Source: Asanoa ishikariensis (lineage in GTDB: Bacteria; Actinomycetota; Actinomycetes; Mycobacteriales; Micromonosporaceae). From it: a stretch of DNA of 64,000 nucleotides. Position numbers and translations under genes: made by a program. The notes beneath the pieces are model-generated. The model was given only the letters and a program-made list of their open reading frames with translations. It was not told where the DNA came from and did not search any database. Of the stretch, positions 24,721 to 34,166 are shown piece after piece. How positions within the stretch are numbered: the first letter of the stretch is position 1; each line of letters opens with the position of its first letter. The stretch lies in contig NZ_FNQB01000001.1 in the NCBI RefSeq assembly GCF_900107455.1, positions 496,001-560,000 on the forward strand. The letters run 5' to 3'.

Positions 24721-26208
24721 ATGGAAAACCGCAACCCGCACCGCTGGTGGATTCTCGTGGTGCTGTGCCTGAGCAGCCTGGTGCTGGTGGTCGACAGCAT
24801 GGCGTTGACCGTCGCGGTGCCGCACATGACCGCCGACCTCGGCGCCACCGCGCAGGACATGCAGTGGATCCTCGACTCCTACATCCTGGTGTTCGCCGGG
24901 CTTCTGCTGACCTCGGGCAGCCTCGGCGACCGGTTCGGCCGGCGCAAGATAATGATCATCGGCCTGCTGCTCTTCGGGGCGGCGTCACTGGCCGCGACGT
25001 TCGTCGCCGATCCGGCGCAGATGATCGCGGTCCGGGTCGCGATGGGTGTCGGCGGCGCGCTGATCATGCCCTCGACGCTGTCGATCCTGATCACCGTGTT
25101 CGACGCGACGGAGCGGCCGAAGGCGATGGCCGCCTGGGGTTCCGTGTCGATGCTCGGCCTGGTCGGCAGCCCGGTGCTCGGCGGCCTGCTGGTCGACCGC
25201 TTCTCCTGGCAGTCCATCTTCTGGATCAACGTGCCGATCGTCGTCCTGGCCATCGCCGCCGGCCTCGCCCTCATGCCGGAGTCCAAGGGCCCGTGGCAGA
25301 AGCCGGACCCGATCGGCGCGGTGCTGTCGGCGGCGGGCATGACCGCACTGGTTTGGTGGATCATCGAGCTGCCGCACCACGGCGCGTTCGGCGAGCGCTC
25401 CGGCATCACCCTGGCGGTCGCGGTGGTCGGCCTGGTCGGCTTCGTGGTCTGGGAGAACATCACGCCGGCTCCGATGGTGCCGCTGGGCCTGTTCAAGCAC
25501 CGCAAGTTCAGCGGCGGCTCGCTGTCGCTGTCCCTGGTGCAGATCGGCAACGGCGGGCTGCTGCTGGTGCTCACCCAGTACCTGCAGTTCGTCCTCGGCT
25601 ACTCGCCACTGAAGGCCGGCCTGGCCTTCGTGCCGCTGGCGGTCGCGGCCCTGGCCGGCAACGGCGTGGGCGTGAAGCTGGTCGCCACGATCGGCGAGCG
25701 CTACGTGATGCTGATCGGGATGGTCGTCATGGCCGGCTCGTTCGGGCTGCTGACCACCGTCTCCGCCACCAGCGGGTTCGCGATCCCCGCGATCGCACTC
25801 GGCCTCCTCGGTCTCGGTGCGGGCCTCGCGATGCCGGCCGCGGTCACCGCACTGATGGGCACCATCCCGCCGGAGCAGGCGGGTGTCGGTTCGGCACTCA
25901 ACGACACGATCCAGCAGGCCGGCTCGGCGCTCGGCATCGCGATCCTGGGCTCGCTGCTGACCAGCGGCTTCGCCAGCCGGATGCCGGCCGGCGCACCGGC
26001 GGAGGCCCGGCACTCGATCGCCGGAGCACTCGCCGACGGCGACCCGGGCCTGGTCGCCGCGGCCCGCGAAGCCTTCACCGCGTCGATGTCCACCACCTTC
26101 ACCATCAGCGCGATCGGGGTGCTGGCCGCCGCGGTGGTCGCCACGGTGATCATGCGAGACCGCAAGCCGGCTCCGGCCGAGGTGGAGGAGCTCGAGCTCG
26201 CCGCCTGA
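24721..26208 (+). CDS. DHA2-family (EmrB/QacA) MFS multidrug exporter
   Basis: The protein has 495 residues from ATG 24721, preceded by GGAAGG. It shows the DHA2 pattern with about 14 membrane helices: motif D-like LVLVVDSMALTVAVPHM in TM1, motif A GSLGDRFGRRKIMIIG after TM2, motif B VRVAMGVGGALIMPSTLSIL, and motif C GLVGSPVLGGLLVDRFSWQSIFWINVP. It should export drugs or metabolites using the proton gradient. The divergent TetR gene probably encodes its repressor. It ends at a strong bidirectional terminator. Confidence 0.92.
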   Translation: MENRNPHRWWILVVLCLSSLVLVVDSMALTVAVPHMTADLGATAQDMQWILDSYILVFAGLLLTSGSLGDRFGRRKIMIIGLLLFGAASLAATFVADPAQMIAVRVAMGVGGALIMPSTLSILITVFDATERPKAMAAWGSVSMLGLVGSPVLGGLLVDRFSWQSIFWINVPIVVLAIAAGLALMPESKGPWQKPDPIGAVLSAAGMTALVWWIIELPHHGAFGERSGITLAVAVVGLVGFVVWENITPAPMVPLGLFKHRKFSGGSLSLSLVQIGNGGLLLVLTQYLQFVLGYSPLKAGLAFVPLAVAALAGNGVGVKLVATIGERYVMLIGMVVMAGSFGLLTTVSATSGFAIPAIALGLLGLGAGLAMPAAVTALMGTIPPEQAGVGSALNDTIQQAGSALGIAILGSLLTSGFASRMPAGAPAEARHSIAGALADGDPGLVAAAREAFTASMSTTFTISAIGVLAAAVVATVIMRDRKPAPAEVEELELAA

Positions 26209-26216
26209 TGCGCACA

Positions 26217-26256
26217 CGAAGAAGGCCGGCATCCACGGGGGTGCCGGCCTTCTTCG
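26217..26256. terminator. Bidirectional terminator, 15-bp perfect stem
   Basis: CGAAGAAGGCCGGCA (26217-26231) pairs perfectly with TGCCGGCCTTCTTCG (26242-26256) around 10 bases. It lies between convergent genes, 8 bases after the exporter stop and 10 bases after the beta-helix gene stop on the other strand. The GAAGGCCGGCA core recurs in the hairpin at 28851-28882. Confidence 0.85.
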
Positions 26257-26266
26257 TTGGTACGGG

Positions 26267-28822
26267 TCAGGCGGGCGGAGGTGCCAGGTAGAAGCCGGCC
26301 ATGTCGACGACGATGTTCACGGACTTGGCGCTGCTGTTGTAGACCATGAAGCCGGGGGCCAACCCGACCGTGATCTGGTTGGCGATGGTCTCGTTCACGC
26401 CGAAGTTGATGACCGATGCGGTCGGGCGTGGCTGGCCTTCGGGGTACACGGTCAGGTAGCCGGGCGACTGTGCGCCGGTGACGGTCAGGTTGGCGACGGC
26501 GGCCGTGGGCTGACATTCGAGGAGGTAGCAGTCGTTGTTGTAGGCGTGGATAAAGATCGCCTGGCCCGGTCCGATCGGGTTCAAGCTCTCGCGCGTGTCC
26601 AGCACCCGGTTCGGCTGGAACGGCAGGTAGGTGTCGGCGATGCCGGGTGCGAAGTAGCCGCTCAGGTCGGCGAGCACGTGGACGGTGCCGCTGCCGCCGT
26701 ACGCGAAGGAGATCTTCCGGTCGACGACGGGTGCGATGACCATGTTGTTGGCCGTCTGCCCAGTGACGAAGTTGAGGTTCGAGGTCGTCGGCACCGCGCT
26801 GCCGGGCGGGAACGCGGTCAGATGGCCGCCGGCGGTGGGTTTGGTGACCGCGACGTTGAGCAGTACCGCGGTGGTGCCGACCGGGACACGCGACGCGAGG
26901 TCGACGGTGACGCGCCCGTTCGGGTCGACCGGGGTGGTGCCTGGGACGCCCACCGCGGAGCGGGTGTCCAGGACCCGGGCCGGAGTGTTCGACGTGAGGC
27001 CCTGACCCTCGTTCCCGTAGTACCCGGCGAGGTCGGCGAGCACGTGCACGGTGCCGCTACTGCCGTTCTTGATCTTCACCCTGCCGTTGGCCACGCGCAC
27101 GGTGACCAGGTTCGGGATCGTCTGGTTCGCGGAGAAGTTGATGTTCGAGGCCGTCGGTTCCGCGTTGGTGTAGACCTTGAGGTAGCCGTTGGCGGTCGGG
27201 TTGGTCACGGTCACGTTGAGCACCACCGCGTCCGCGGTCGCGGCCGGAGCCGGCAACGGAAGCTCGAGCTCCTCGTGCGGGTTGAGCGGCGTCGTGCGGG
27301 GCACGCCGATCCCGGCCTTGGTGCTGAGCACCCGCTGCGGGGCGACCGCGGTGAACGCCGCGCCCAGCATCAGACAGACACTCTTGGTGTACTGAGCCGA
27401 GAAGGTGCGGAACCCGTCAGTGCTGACCTGGACGAAGACACAGGCACGGCCGGCGCGCTCGAAGGTGAAGCGCGCGGTCCCGGTGCGGTTGACGATCGGC
27501 TGATCCATCGCGTCCAGGACGAAGGTTCCGATCGGTCCGTCCACCGGCCATTCGGGGTGAGTCGTCACCGTCGTGTTCGTCTCGAACGTGCCGCCACCGC
27601 GCACTCGCGCGATGGCCGTGCTGAATGCCGGGCTCGGCATGAGCTCGGTAGCGCCACGGTCGATGAAGCCGCCGCCGCTGTTGAGCGCGTCGGGCTTGTC
27701 GGCGTGGGGGTTGCCACGCAGGTCTGTGGCAGGCAGGCCGGGCGCGTCGGCCCAGGCGGAGTCGATCGCGGGAGAGTCGTAGGAAAGACTCCACCCGAGG
27801 CTGTCCACGTTGAAGGCGTCCACGAGCTTGGCGTCGGCGCCGATGTCGTGCGCGCCCTGGCCGGTAGCAGCGTGGAACGCGGCCTGCGTCGGATAGGTCG
27901 TGCCGGCCCACGAGTAGGCCGGAGCACCGGGTACCGGGTCGATCACGTTGTAGTCGATGTGGCTGTCGGCCGTCGCGGTGCGGGCGACGGCGACCGCCAC
28001 CGCGCTCGCCGGGTCGGGAGCCGGGTTGCCGACGCAGCCGGCGGCATCGACCTTCCGGGTCCGCACGATCGTGTTGTAGAGGCCGAACCCCGTCGACGCT
28101 CCGGTCACCGCGACGCCTGTGGCACAGTCGGCGACGATCGTGTTGTTCGTCAAAGTGGTACGCGGAGCGTCGGTCACCACGACCGCCGGAACGGCTGGGA
28201 GCTGTGGGGATCGGTACGTCTCGACGCTGTTGCCGGCCAGCACGGTGTCGCTGACGCCAGCGCCGACGGAGACGAACGACGAGCGCGCCGCCAGGGACAC
28301 CATGCTGGAGATCGTCACCCGACGCGAGTTGCCTCTGATGGCGACGCCCGGGCCGTTGTTCGAGGAGAGCCAGCCGTTGGTGAGGACGATGTCGGCCGAG
28401 TCCTCGATGACGACGGCCGACTCGGGGCCTCCCGAGAGGTACATCCCATCGATGACGACGTCATGCACTCCGGAGAGCGTGAACGTCGGAGTCTTGGCTG
28501 GCGCGACGATGGTGGTGCGGCCGCCCGGCCCACGAGATCCCTTGATCGTGATCGGCTTGCCGGGCTCGCCGGACGGCGGGGAGATCGCGTCGTCGTGCCG
28601 GCCAGGCCCGACGGCGATCGTCTGCCCAGGCTGGACGGTCGCCGTCGCCGCCGAGATCGAGCAGTAGGGGTGCTGCTCGGATCCGTCGGGAGTCGCGCCA
28701 CAGGTGGTCGAGACGTAGATGGTGTCTGGTGGTTCGGCTGCCGCGGACGCGATTCCGGCCGGGAGGCCGGCGGCCGTCAGCACGCCGATCGTCAGCAGCG
28801 TCGCGCTGCGACCAACCCGCAT
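26267..28822 (-). CDS. Secreted beta-helix protein with three RVLDTR-type modules (paralogue A)
   Basis: The protein has 851 residues from ATG 28822 with a Sec signal peptide (RSATLLTIGVLTAAGLPAGIASAAAE). Residues about 35-330 look like a right-handed parallel beta-helix (repeating VVIDGMYLSGG, VVIEDSADIVLTNGW, RTTLTNNTIV steps), ending with SPAIDSAW..DLRGN..DRGATEL, as in choice-of-anchor Q-like proteins. A cysteine-bearing bridge domain (about 370-480) follows, then three modules of about 118 residues (27350-27005, 26990-26640, 26625-26270), each opening RVLxTR and ending in a GYY/GFY strand. No catalytic motif is certain; adhesion or polysaccharide binding is plausible. It is last in the array. 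Confidence 0.8.
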   Translation of the reverse strand: MRVGRSATLLTIGVLTAAGLPAGIASAAAEPPDTIYVSTTCGATPDGSEQHPYCSISAATATVQPGQTIAVGPGRHDDAISPPSGEPGKPITIKGSRGPGGRTTIVAPAKTPTFTLSGVHDVVIDGMYLSGGPESAVVIEDSADIVLTNGWLSSNNGPGVAIRGNSRRVTISSMVSLAARSSFVSVGAGVSDTVLAGNSVETYRSPQLPAVPAVVVTDAPRTTLTNNTIVADCATGVAVTGASTGFGLYNTIVRTRKVDAAGCVGNPAPDPASAVAVAVARTATADSHIDYNVIDPVPGAPAYSWAGTTYPTQAAFHAATGQGAHDIGADAKLVDAFNVDSLGWSLSYDSPAIDSAWADAPGLPATDLRGNPHADKPDALNSGGGFIDRGATELMPSPAFSTAIARVRGGGTFETNTTVTTHPEWPVDGPIGTFVLDAMDQPIVNRTGTARFTFERAGRACVFVQVSTDGFRTFSAQYTKSVCLMLGAAFTAVAPQRVLSTKAGIGVPRTTPLNPHEELELPLPAPAATADAVVLNVTVTNPTANGYLKVYTNAEPTASNINFSANQTIPNLVTVRVANGRVKIKNGSSGTVHVLADLAGYYGNEGQGLTSNTPARVLDTRSAVGVPGTTPVDPNGRVTVDLASRVPVGTTAVLLNVAVTKPTAGGHLTAFPPGSAVPTTSNLNFVTGQTANNMVIAPVVDRKISFAYGGSGTVHVLADLSGYFAPGIADTYLPFQPNRVLDTRESLNPIGPGQAIFIHAYNNDCYLLECQPTAAVANLTVTGAQSPGYLTVYPEGQPRPTASVINFGVNETIANQITVGLAPGFMVYNSSAKSVNIVVDMAGFYLAPPPA

Positions 28823-28850
28823 GTCATTTCCCGCTTCGAAAGAGGTGGCC

Positions 28851-28882
28851 GAAGGCCGGCACCCGTATGGCTGCCGGCCTTC
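28851..28882 (-). terminator. Terminator after paralogue B
   Basis: GAAGGCCGGCA (28851-28861) pairs with TGCCGGCCTTC (28872-28882) across 10 bases, 9 bases past the stop of paralogue B and 28 bases before the start of paralogue A. The stem sequence is the same as the core of the hairpin after paralogue A. Confidence 0.7.
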
Positions 28883-28891
28883 CGGTGTTGG

Positions 28892-31474
28892 TCAGGCGGT
28901 GGGTGCCTGGAGGTAGTAGCCGGCCTGGTCGACGACAACGTGGACAGTGCCCGCGCTGCTGTTGTAGAGCCAGAAGAAGCCCGCCACTGACTTGATGGTG
29001 ATCAGGTTGGCGATGGTGTCGCCCTTGTTGAAGTTGATGACGGAGGTGGTGGGGCGTGGCCCGTCCTCGTTCGGAAAGACGGTCAGGTAGCCCGGCGACT
29101 GCGTGCCAGTGACCGTCAGGTTGGCCACGAGAGCCGAGTGCCGGCAGCCGACCACGTCGTGATCCACACAGAGAAGCGCGTCCGTATAGATCAGGCGCGT
29201 CTCGCCGGGTCCGACGGCTGTCGAACCCGGCTCGCGGGTGTCCAGGATCCGCTTCGGTGCGACCGGGAGATAGGTGTCGGCGACGCCCGGCGCGAAGTAG
29301 GCGTTCAGATCGGCGATGACGTGGACGGTGCCGCTGCCGCCGTACGCGAACGAGATCTTCCGGTCGACGACGGGTGCGATGACCATGTTGTTGGCCGTCT
29401 GCCCGGTGACGAAGTTGAGGTTCGAGGCTGTCGGAACCGCGCTGCCGGGCGGGAACGCGGTCAGGTGGCCGCCGCCCGTCGGCTTGGTGACCGCGACGTT
29501 GAGCACGACCGCGGTGGTGCCGACCGGCACGCGCGATGAGATGTCGACGGTGACACGGCCGTTGGGGCCGACCGGGGTGGTGCCCGGCACGCCGACCGCG
29601 GCGCGGGTGTCGAGGACCCGGGCCTGGGTGGCGTTGGTCAGACCGAAGCCGGCGTTCGCGTAGTAGCCGGCGAGGTCGGCCAGGACGTGCACCGTACCCG
29701 CGCTGCCGTTCTTGATTTTGACCCGCCCGTTGACGACGGGCACGCTGACCAGGTTCGGGATGGTCTGGTTCGCGGAGAAGTTGATGTTCGAGGCGGTCGG
29801 TTCCGTATCGGGGTAGACCTTGAGGTAGCCGTTGGTGGTCGGGTTGGTCACGGTCACGTTGAGCACCACCGCGCTGCTGGTCGCCGCAGGTGCGGGCAGC
29901 GGCAGCTCGATCTCCTCCTGCGGCCCGAGCGGAGTCGTGCGCGGCAGTCCGATCCCGGCCTTGGTGCTCAGCACACGCTGCGGGGCGACAGCGTTGAAGG
30001 ACGCGCCCAAGAGCACACAGGCATCAATGGCGTACGACGACGTGCGGGAGCGGAAGCCGGTCAGGTCGGATTCGACGTCGACACAGACCCGGCCGGGGTG
30101 GTCGAAGGTGAACCGGGCCGTGCCTGTGCGGTTGACGATCGTCTGCTGGCCCGCGGCCGCGAAGGAGAAGTACCCGACCGGTCCGTCCAGGACCCAGGGG
30201 TAGGTGGCCGTGATCGTCGTTCTCGTCTCCAACGGGCTGGGGCCGTGCGCCCGTCCGGTCGAGACGCGGTATGTCGGGGTGGGCAGAAGCTCGCTGGCAC
30301 CACGGTCGACGAACCCGCCGCCGGTGTTCGGGGCGTCGGGCTTGTCGGCGCGAGCGTTTCCGCGCAGGTCGATGGCGGGCCGGCCCGGTGCGTCGGTCCA
30401 CGCGGAGTCGACCGCGGGCGAGTCCCCGCCAATGCTCCAACCGAGGTCCCACGCCGTACCGGGATTCCCGAGCTTCGCGTCGGCGCCGATGTCGTGGGCG
30501 CCCTGCCCGGTGGCCACGTTGAACGCGGCCGGGTTCGGATAGGTCGTGCCGCCCCAGGAGTAGGAGGGTCCGCCGGGCACAGGGTCGATCACGTTGTAGT
30601 CGACGTGGCTGTCCGCCACAGCGGTGCTGGCGACGGAGACCGCCAGCACGTTCGCCGGGTCGGGAATCGGCTTGGTGTTGCAGTCGGCGGCACTGCCGAC
30701 CCATCGGGTACGCACGATCGTGTTGTAGAGGCCGAACCCGGTCGACGCTCCCGTCACCACGACACCGTCGGCGCAGTCGGTGGCGATCGTGTTGTTGGTC
30801 AGCGTGGTCCGCGGAGCGTCGGTCACCACGATCGCGGGGGCGGACGGAAGCTCGCCGCCTGCCCGAAACGTCCGCATGCTGTTGCCCGCCAGCATCGTGT
30901 CGGTCACACCCGCTCCGACGCTGATGGACGTCCCCCGTGGCGCCTCCACCGACATGCCGCTGATCGTCACCCGGCGCGAGTCGCCCCTGATGTCGACGCT
31001 CGTGCCCAGGACCGCCCGGGCCCAGCCGTTGGTGAGAACGACATCGGTCGAGCCCTCGACGACGACAGCCGGCACCACGCCCGAGGTGGCCTCAATCCCG
31101 TCGATAACGACGTCGTGCACTCCGGCGAGGATCATCGGCGAGGTCGAATCGGTCGTGTAGACGTGCGCGCGCCCGGTGGGCGAGCGGACGCCCTTGATCG
31201 TGACGGGCTTGCCGGGCGCACCGGACGGCACGGCGACAGACTCCGTGTAGTTGCCCTGTCCGACCAGGATGGTCTGGCCAGGCTGGACCACCGCGGCCGC
31301 CGCCGAAATCGAACAGTAGGGCGCCTGCTCGGATCCGTCTGCGTTGGTGGCGCACGTGCGGGACACGTGGATGGTGTCCGTCGGTTCGGCCGCGGCGGCG
31401 GTTCCGGCCGGTAGGCCGGCCGCCGCCAACAAGCCGACCGTGAGCAGCGTGGCGCTGCGGGCGAGCCGCATCAT
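28892..31474 (-). CDS. Secreted beta-helix protein with three RVLDTR-type modules (paralogue B)
   Basis: The protein has 860 residues. Two adjacent ATG codons (31474 and 31471) are possible starts; the first makes an ATGA overlap with the stop of paralogue C. It has a Sec signal (RSATLLTVGLLAAAGLPAGTAAAAE), a beta-helix region (VVIDGIEATSG, RRVTISGMSVEAPRG, LAGNSMRTFR), the DLRGNARADKPDAPNTGGGFVDRGASEL closing motif, a bridge domain and three C-terminal modules. Its close similarity to paralogues A, C and D indicates duplication. It is probably translated from the paralogue C transcript. Function unknown, likely cell-surface or extracellular. Confidence 0.8.
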   Translation of the reverse strand: MMRLARSATLLTVGLLAAAGLPAGTAAAAEPTDTIHVSRTCATNADGSEQAPYCSISAAAAVVQPGQTILVGQGNYTESVAVPSGAPGKPVTIKGVRSPTGRAHVYTTDSTSPMILAGVHDVVIDGIEATSGVVPAVVVEGSTDVVLTNGWARAVLGTSVDIRGDSRRVTISGMSVEAPRGTSISVGAGVTDTMLAGNSMRTFRAGGELPSAPAIVVTDAPRTTLTNNTIATDCADGVVVTGASTGFGLYNTIVRTRWVGSAADCNTKPIPDPANVLAVSVASTAVADSHVDYNVIDPVPGGPSYSWGGTTYPNPAAFNVATGQGAHDIGADAKLGNPGTAWDLGWSIGGDSPAVDSAWTDAPGRPAIDLRGNARADKPDAPNTGGGFVDRGASELLPTPTYRVSTGRAHGPSPLETRTTITATYPWVLDGPVGYFSFAAAGQQTIVNRTGTARFTFDHPGRVCVDVESDLTGFRSRTSSYAIDACVLLGASFNAVAPQRVLSTKAGIGLPRTTPLGPQEEIELPLPAPAATSSAVVLNVTVTNPTTNGYLKVYPDTEPTASNINFSANQTIPNLVSVPVVNGRVKIKNGSAGTVHVLADLAGYYANAGFGLTNATQARVLDTRAAVGVPGTTPVGPNGRVTVDISSRVPVGTTAVVLNVAVTKPTGGGHLTAFPPGSAVPTASNLNFVTGQTANNMVIAPVVDRKISFAYGGSGTVHVIADLNAYFAPGVADTYLPVAPKRILDTREPGSTAVGPGETRLIYTDALLCVDHDVVGCRHSALVANLTVTGTQSPGYLTVFPNEDGPRPTTSVINFNKGDTIANLITIKSVAGFFWLYNSSAGTVHVVVDQAGYYLQAPTA

Positions 31475-34044
31475 TCGTTCCCCGTTTCGAGTGGTGGCGC
31501 TGCGAGGTAGTAGCCGGCCTGGTCGACTACAACGTGGACAGTCCCGGCGCTGCTGTTGTAGAGCATGAAGGAGCCGACGAGGGACTTGACGGTGACCAGG
31601 TTGGCGATCGTCTCGCCCTTGTTGAAGTTGATGACCGAGGCGGCCGGGCGAGACTCGCCAGTGGGGTAGACGGTCAGGTAGCCCGGTGACTGTGTGCCGG
31701 TGACAGTCACGTTGGCCACCAGAGTCGATGTCCGGCACCCGAAGGCCGGGCACGCCAGCGGATCTACCCGAACCATGATCGTCTGGCCTGGTCCGACCGG
31801 CATCGAGCCTGGTTCGCGGGTGTCCAGGATCCGCTTCGGATCGACCGGGAGATAGGTGTCGGCGATGCCCGGCGCGAAGTAGCCGCTCACATCGGCGAGG
31901 ACATGCACGGTGCCGCTGCCGCCATATGAGATGGCGATTTTGCGGTCCACGACGGGTGCGATAACCATGTTGTTGGCTGTCTGGCCTGGGACGAAGTTGA
32001 GGTTCGACGTGGCCGGAACCGCTCCACCGGGCGGAAACGCGGTCAGGTGGCCTCCGGTGGTGGGCTTGGTGACGGCAACGTTCAGGACGACCGCGGTGGT
32101 GCCGACCGGGACCCGTGACGACAGGTCGACGGTGACGCGCCCATTGGGACCGACCGGGGTGGTGCCTGGGACGCCGACTGCGGACCGGGTGTCTAGCACC
32201 CGCGTGGGCGTGGCGCTGGTCAGGCCGAAGCCGGCGCTGGCGTAGTAACCGGCGAGGTCGGCGAGCACGTGCACGGTGCCCGCACTGCCGTTCTTGATTC
32301 TCACCCGGCCGTTGGCGACCGGAACGGTGACCAGGTTCGGGATTGTCTGGTTGGCCGCGAAGTTGATGTTCGACGCCATCGGCTCCGCGGTGGGGTAGAC
32401 CTTCAGGTAGCCGTTCGAGGTCGGGTTGGTCACGGTCAGGTTCAGCACCACCGCGCTGCTGGTCGCTGCCGGGGCGGGCAATGGCAGCTCGATCTCCTCG
32501 TGCGGGTTGAGCGGGGTCGTGCGGGGCACACCGACCCCGGCCCTGGTGTTGAGCACCCGCTGCGGAGTGACCGCGGTGAACGACGCGCCGAGGTACGTGC
32601 AGCTATCCAGGGCTGCGGGTGCCGAGAACTCCCGGAAACCGTTCAGGGTGCGCCTGACCTGGACGCAGGCGAGGCCAGGGCGGTCGAACGTGAACCGCGC
32701 AGGGCCGGTGCGGTCGACGATCGTCGACCGGCCCTCGGCCGAGAAGGAGAGGTGTCCGAGCGGCCCGTCCATGGTCCAGGGGTTCGTGGCCTCGACCCTC
32801 GTGATCAACTCCAACGGGTTGTCGCTGTAGGCCCGATTCGTCCAGAAGCTCAACGTCGGAGGGTGAACGAGCTCGGTCGCGCCGCGATCGACGAACCCAC
32901 CGCCGGTGTTCGGCATGTCGGGCTTGTCGGCGTGCCCGTTGCCGCGCAAGTCGATGGCGGGTCGACCCGGTGCGTCGGTCCAGGCCGAGTCGATCGCGGG
33001 CGAGTCCCAGGCGAGGCTCCACCCCGCTCCGGTCGTGAACCCGTCGAGAACCAGCCGGGCGTCGCCGCCGATGTCGTGAGCGCTCTGTCCCGTGGCCGTG
33101 TGGAACGCCGACGGGTTGGGATAGGCGGTGCCGCTCCACGCGTACGCCGGGGCGCCCGGCGCCGAGTCGATCACGTTGTAGTCGACGTGGCTGTCCGGAG
33201 TCGCCGCGCTGTCGACGATCACCGCCGGCACGGTTGCCGGATCGGGCATCGCGGTGCCGGAACAGGTATCGGACCCGACGGGCCGCGTCCGCACGATCGT
33301 GTTGTGGAGGCGGAAGCCGGTCGACGCACCGGTGACGGCCACACCGACGTTGCAGTCGGTGACGATCGTGTTGTTGGTCGCGGTGGTTCGCGGTGCGTCG
33401 GCAACCGCGATGAGCGCGGCGGGCCGCTGCGTCCACAAGGTCGCTCTGAGGCTGTTGCCGACGAACATGGTGTCGGTGACCCCGGCGCCGATCGTCATGA
33501 AGGACGTCCGTGTCACCGAAGCCGCGTTGCGGCTGATCGTCACCCGTCGCGAGTCGCCGCGCAGGTCGACGGCGTTGACGTTGACCGACCGGATCCAGCC
33601 GTCGGTGACCGTGATGTCGGTCGAGCTGTCGATGACCAGGGCAGGGTTGTTGGCTGCGGAGATGTCGATCCGGTCGAGGACGATGTCGTGCGCGTCGGTC
33701 AGGACGAACGGCGGCTTGCCGTTCGCGGTGGACACGGTGGCGCGCTCGCCCGGCCCGAAGTACCCCCTGATCGTGATCGGCCTCCCGGGTTCGCCGGACG
33801 GCGGGGACACCGACTCCTGATAGATGCCCGGACCGACAACGATGGTCTGGCCCGGCTCGGCCTGCGCGGCGGCCACGGAGATCGAGCAGAAGGGCCGCTG
33901 CTCGGAGCCGTCCGCACCGTCCTCGCAGCTCTTGGCCACGAAGATCGTGTCCGCTGGCTCGGCTGCCGAGGCGCTTCCGATCGGAAGGCCGGTGGCCAGT
34001 AACAAACCGGCTGCCAGCAGCGTCGCGCTGCGACTGATCCGCAT
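31471..34044 (-). CDS. Secreted beta-helix protein with three RVLDTR-type modules (paralogue C)
   Basis: The protein has 857 residues from ATG 34044 with a Sec signal (RSATLLAAGLLLATGLPIGSASAAE). The layout matches its neighbours: beta-helix (IVLDRIDISAANNPALVIDSS, TVTDGWIRSVN), the DLRGNGHADKPDMPNTGGGFVDRGATEL motif, a bridge domain with two cysteines, and three modules. Unlike the other three copies, no terminator hairpin follows it; its stop lies within the start of paralogue B. About 120 bases separate it from paralogue D, including a hairpin, so it probably has its own promoter. Confidence 0.8.
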   Translation of the reverse strand: MRISRSATLLAAGLLLATGLPIGSASAAEPADTIFVAKSCEDGADGSEQRPFCSISVAAAQAEPGQTIVVGPGIYQESVSPPSGEPGRPITIRGYFGPGERATVSTANGKPPFVLTDAHDIVLDRIDISAANNPALVIDSSTDITVTDGWIRSVNVNAVDLRGDSRRVTISRNAASVTRTSFMTIGAGVTDTMFVGNSLRATLWTQRPAALIAVADAPRTTATNNTIVTDCNVGVAVTGASTGFRLHNTIVRTRPVGSDTCSGTAMPDPATVPAVIVDSAATPDSHVDYNVIDSAPGAPAYAWSGTAYPNPSAFHTATGQSAHDIGGDARLVLDGFTTGAGWSLAWDSPAIDSAWTDAPGRPAIDLRGNGHADKPDMPNTGGGFVDRGATELVHPPTLSFWTNRAYSDNPLELITRVEATNPWTMDGPLGHLSFSAEGRSTIVDRTGPARFTFDRPGLACVQVRRTLNGFREFSAPAALDSCTYLGASFTAVTPQRVLNTRAGVGVPRTTPLNPHEEIELPLPAPAATSSAVVLNLTVTNPTSNGYLKVYPTAEPMASNINFAANQTIPNLVTVPVANGRVRIKNGSAGTVHVLADLAGYYASAGFGLTSATPTRVLDTRSAVGVPGTTPVGPNGRVTVDLSSRVPVGTTAVVLNVAVTKPTTGGHLTAFPPGGAVPATSNLNFVPGQTANNMVIAPVVDRKIAISYGGSGTVHVLADVSGYFAPGIADTYLPVDPKRILDTREPGSMPVGPGQTIMVRVDPLACPAFGCRTSTLVANVTVTGTQSPGYLTVYPTGESRPAASVINFNKGETIANLVTVKSLVGSFMLYNSSAGTVHVVVDQAGYYLAAPPLETGNE

Positions 34045-34119
34045 CGTGCTCTCCCCGTTTTAATGATCTTGCTGAAGGCTATCGAGCGGCCACATCGATT
34101 TCCATTGGCCGATACGCCA

Positions 34120-34150
34120 GAGGCCGGCGCCCACTCGGAGCACCGGCCTC
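34120..34150 (-). terminator. Hairpin after paralogue D
   Basis: GAGGCCGG (34120-34127) pairs with CCGGCCTC (34143-34150) across a 15-base loop, 16 bases past the stop of paralogue D. It is shorter than the hairpins after A and B but occupies the equivalent position and shares the GGCCGG core. Confidence 0.55.
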
Positions 34151-34166
34151 ATCGCCGTTCGTCGGT

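Noticed and set aside
26546-28990. A plus-strand open frame of 814 codons opposite the beta-helix gene, and similar ones opposite the other copies
   Set aside because: They recur only because the paralogues recur; no start signal or domain.
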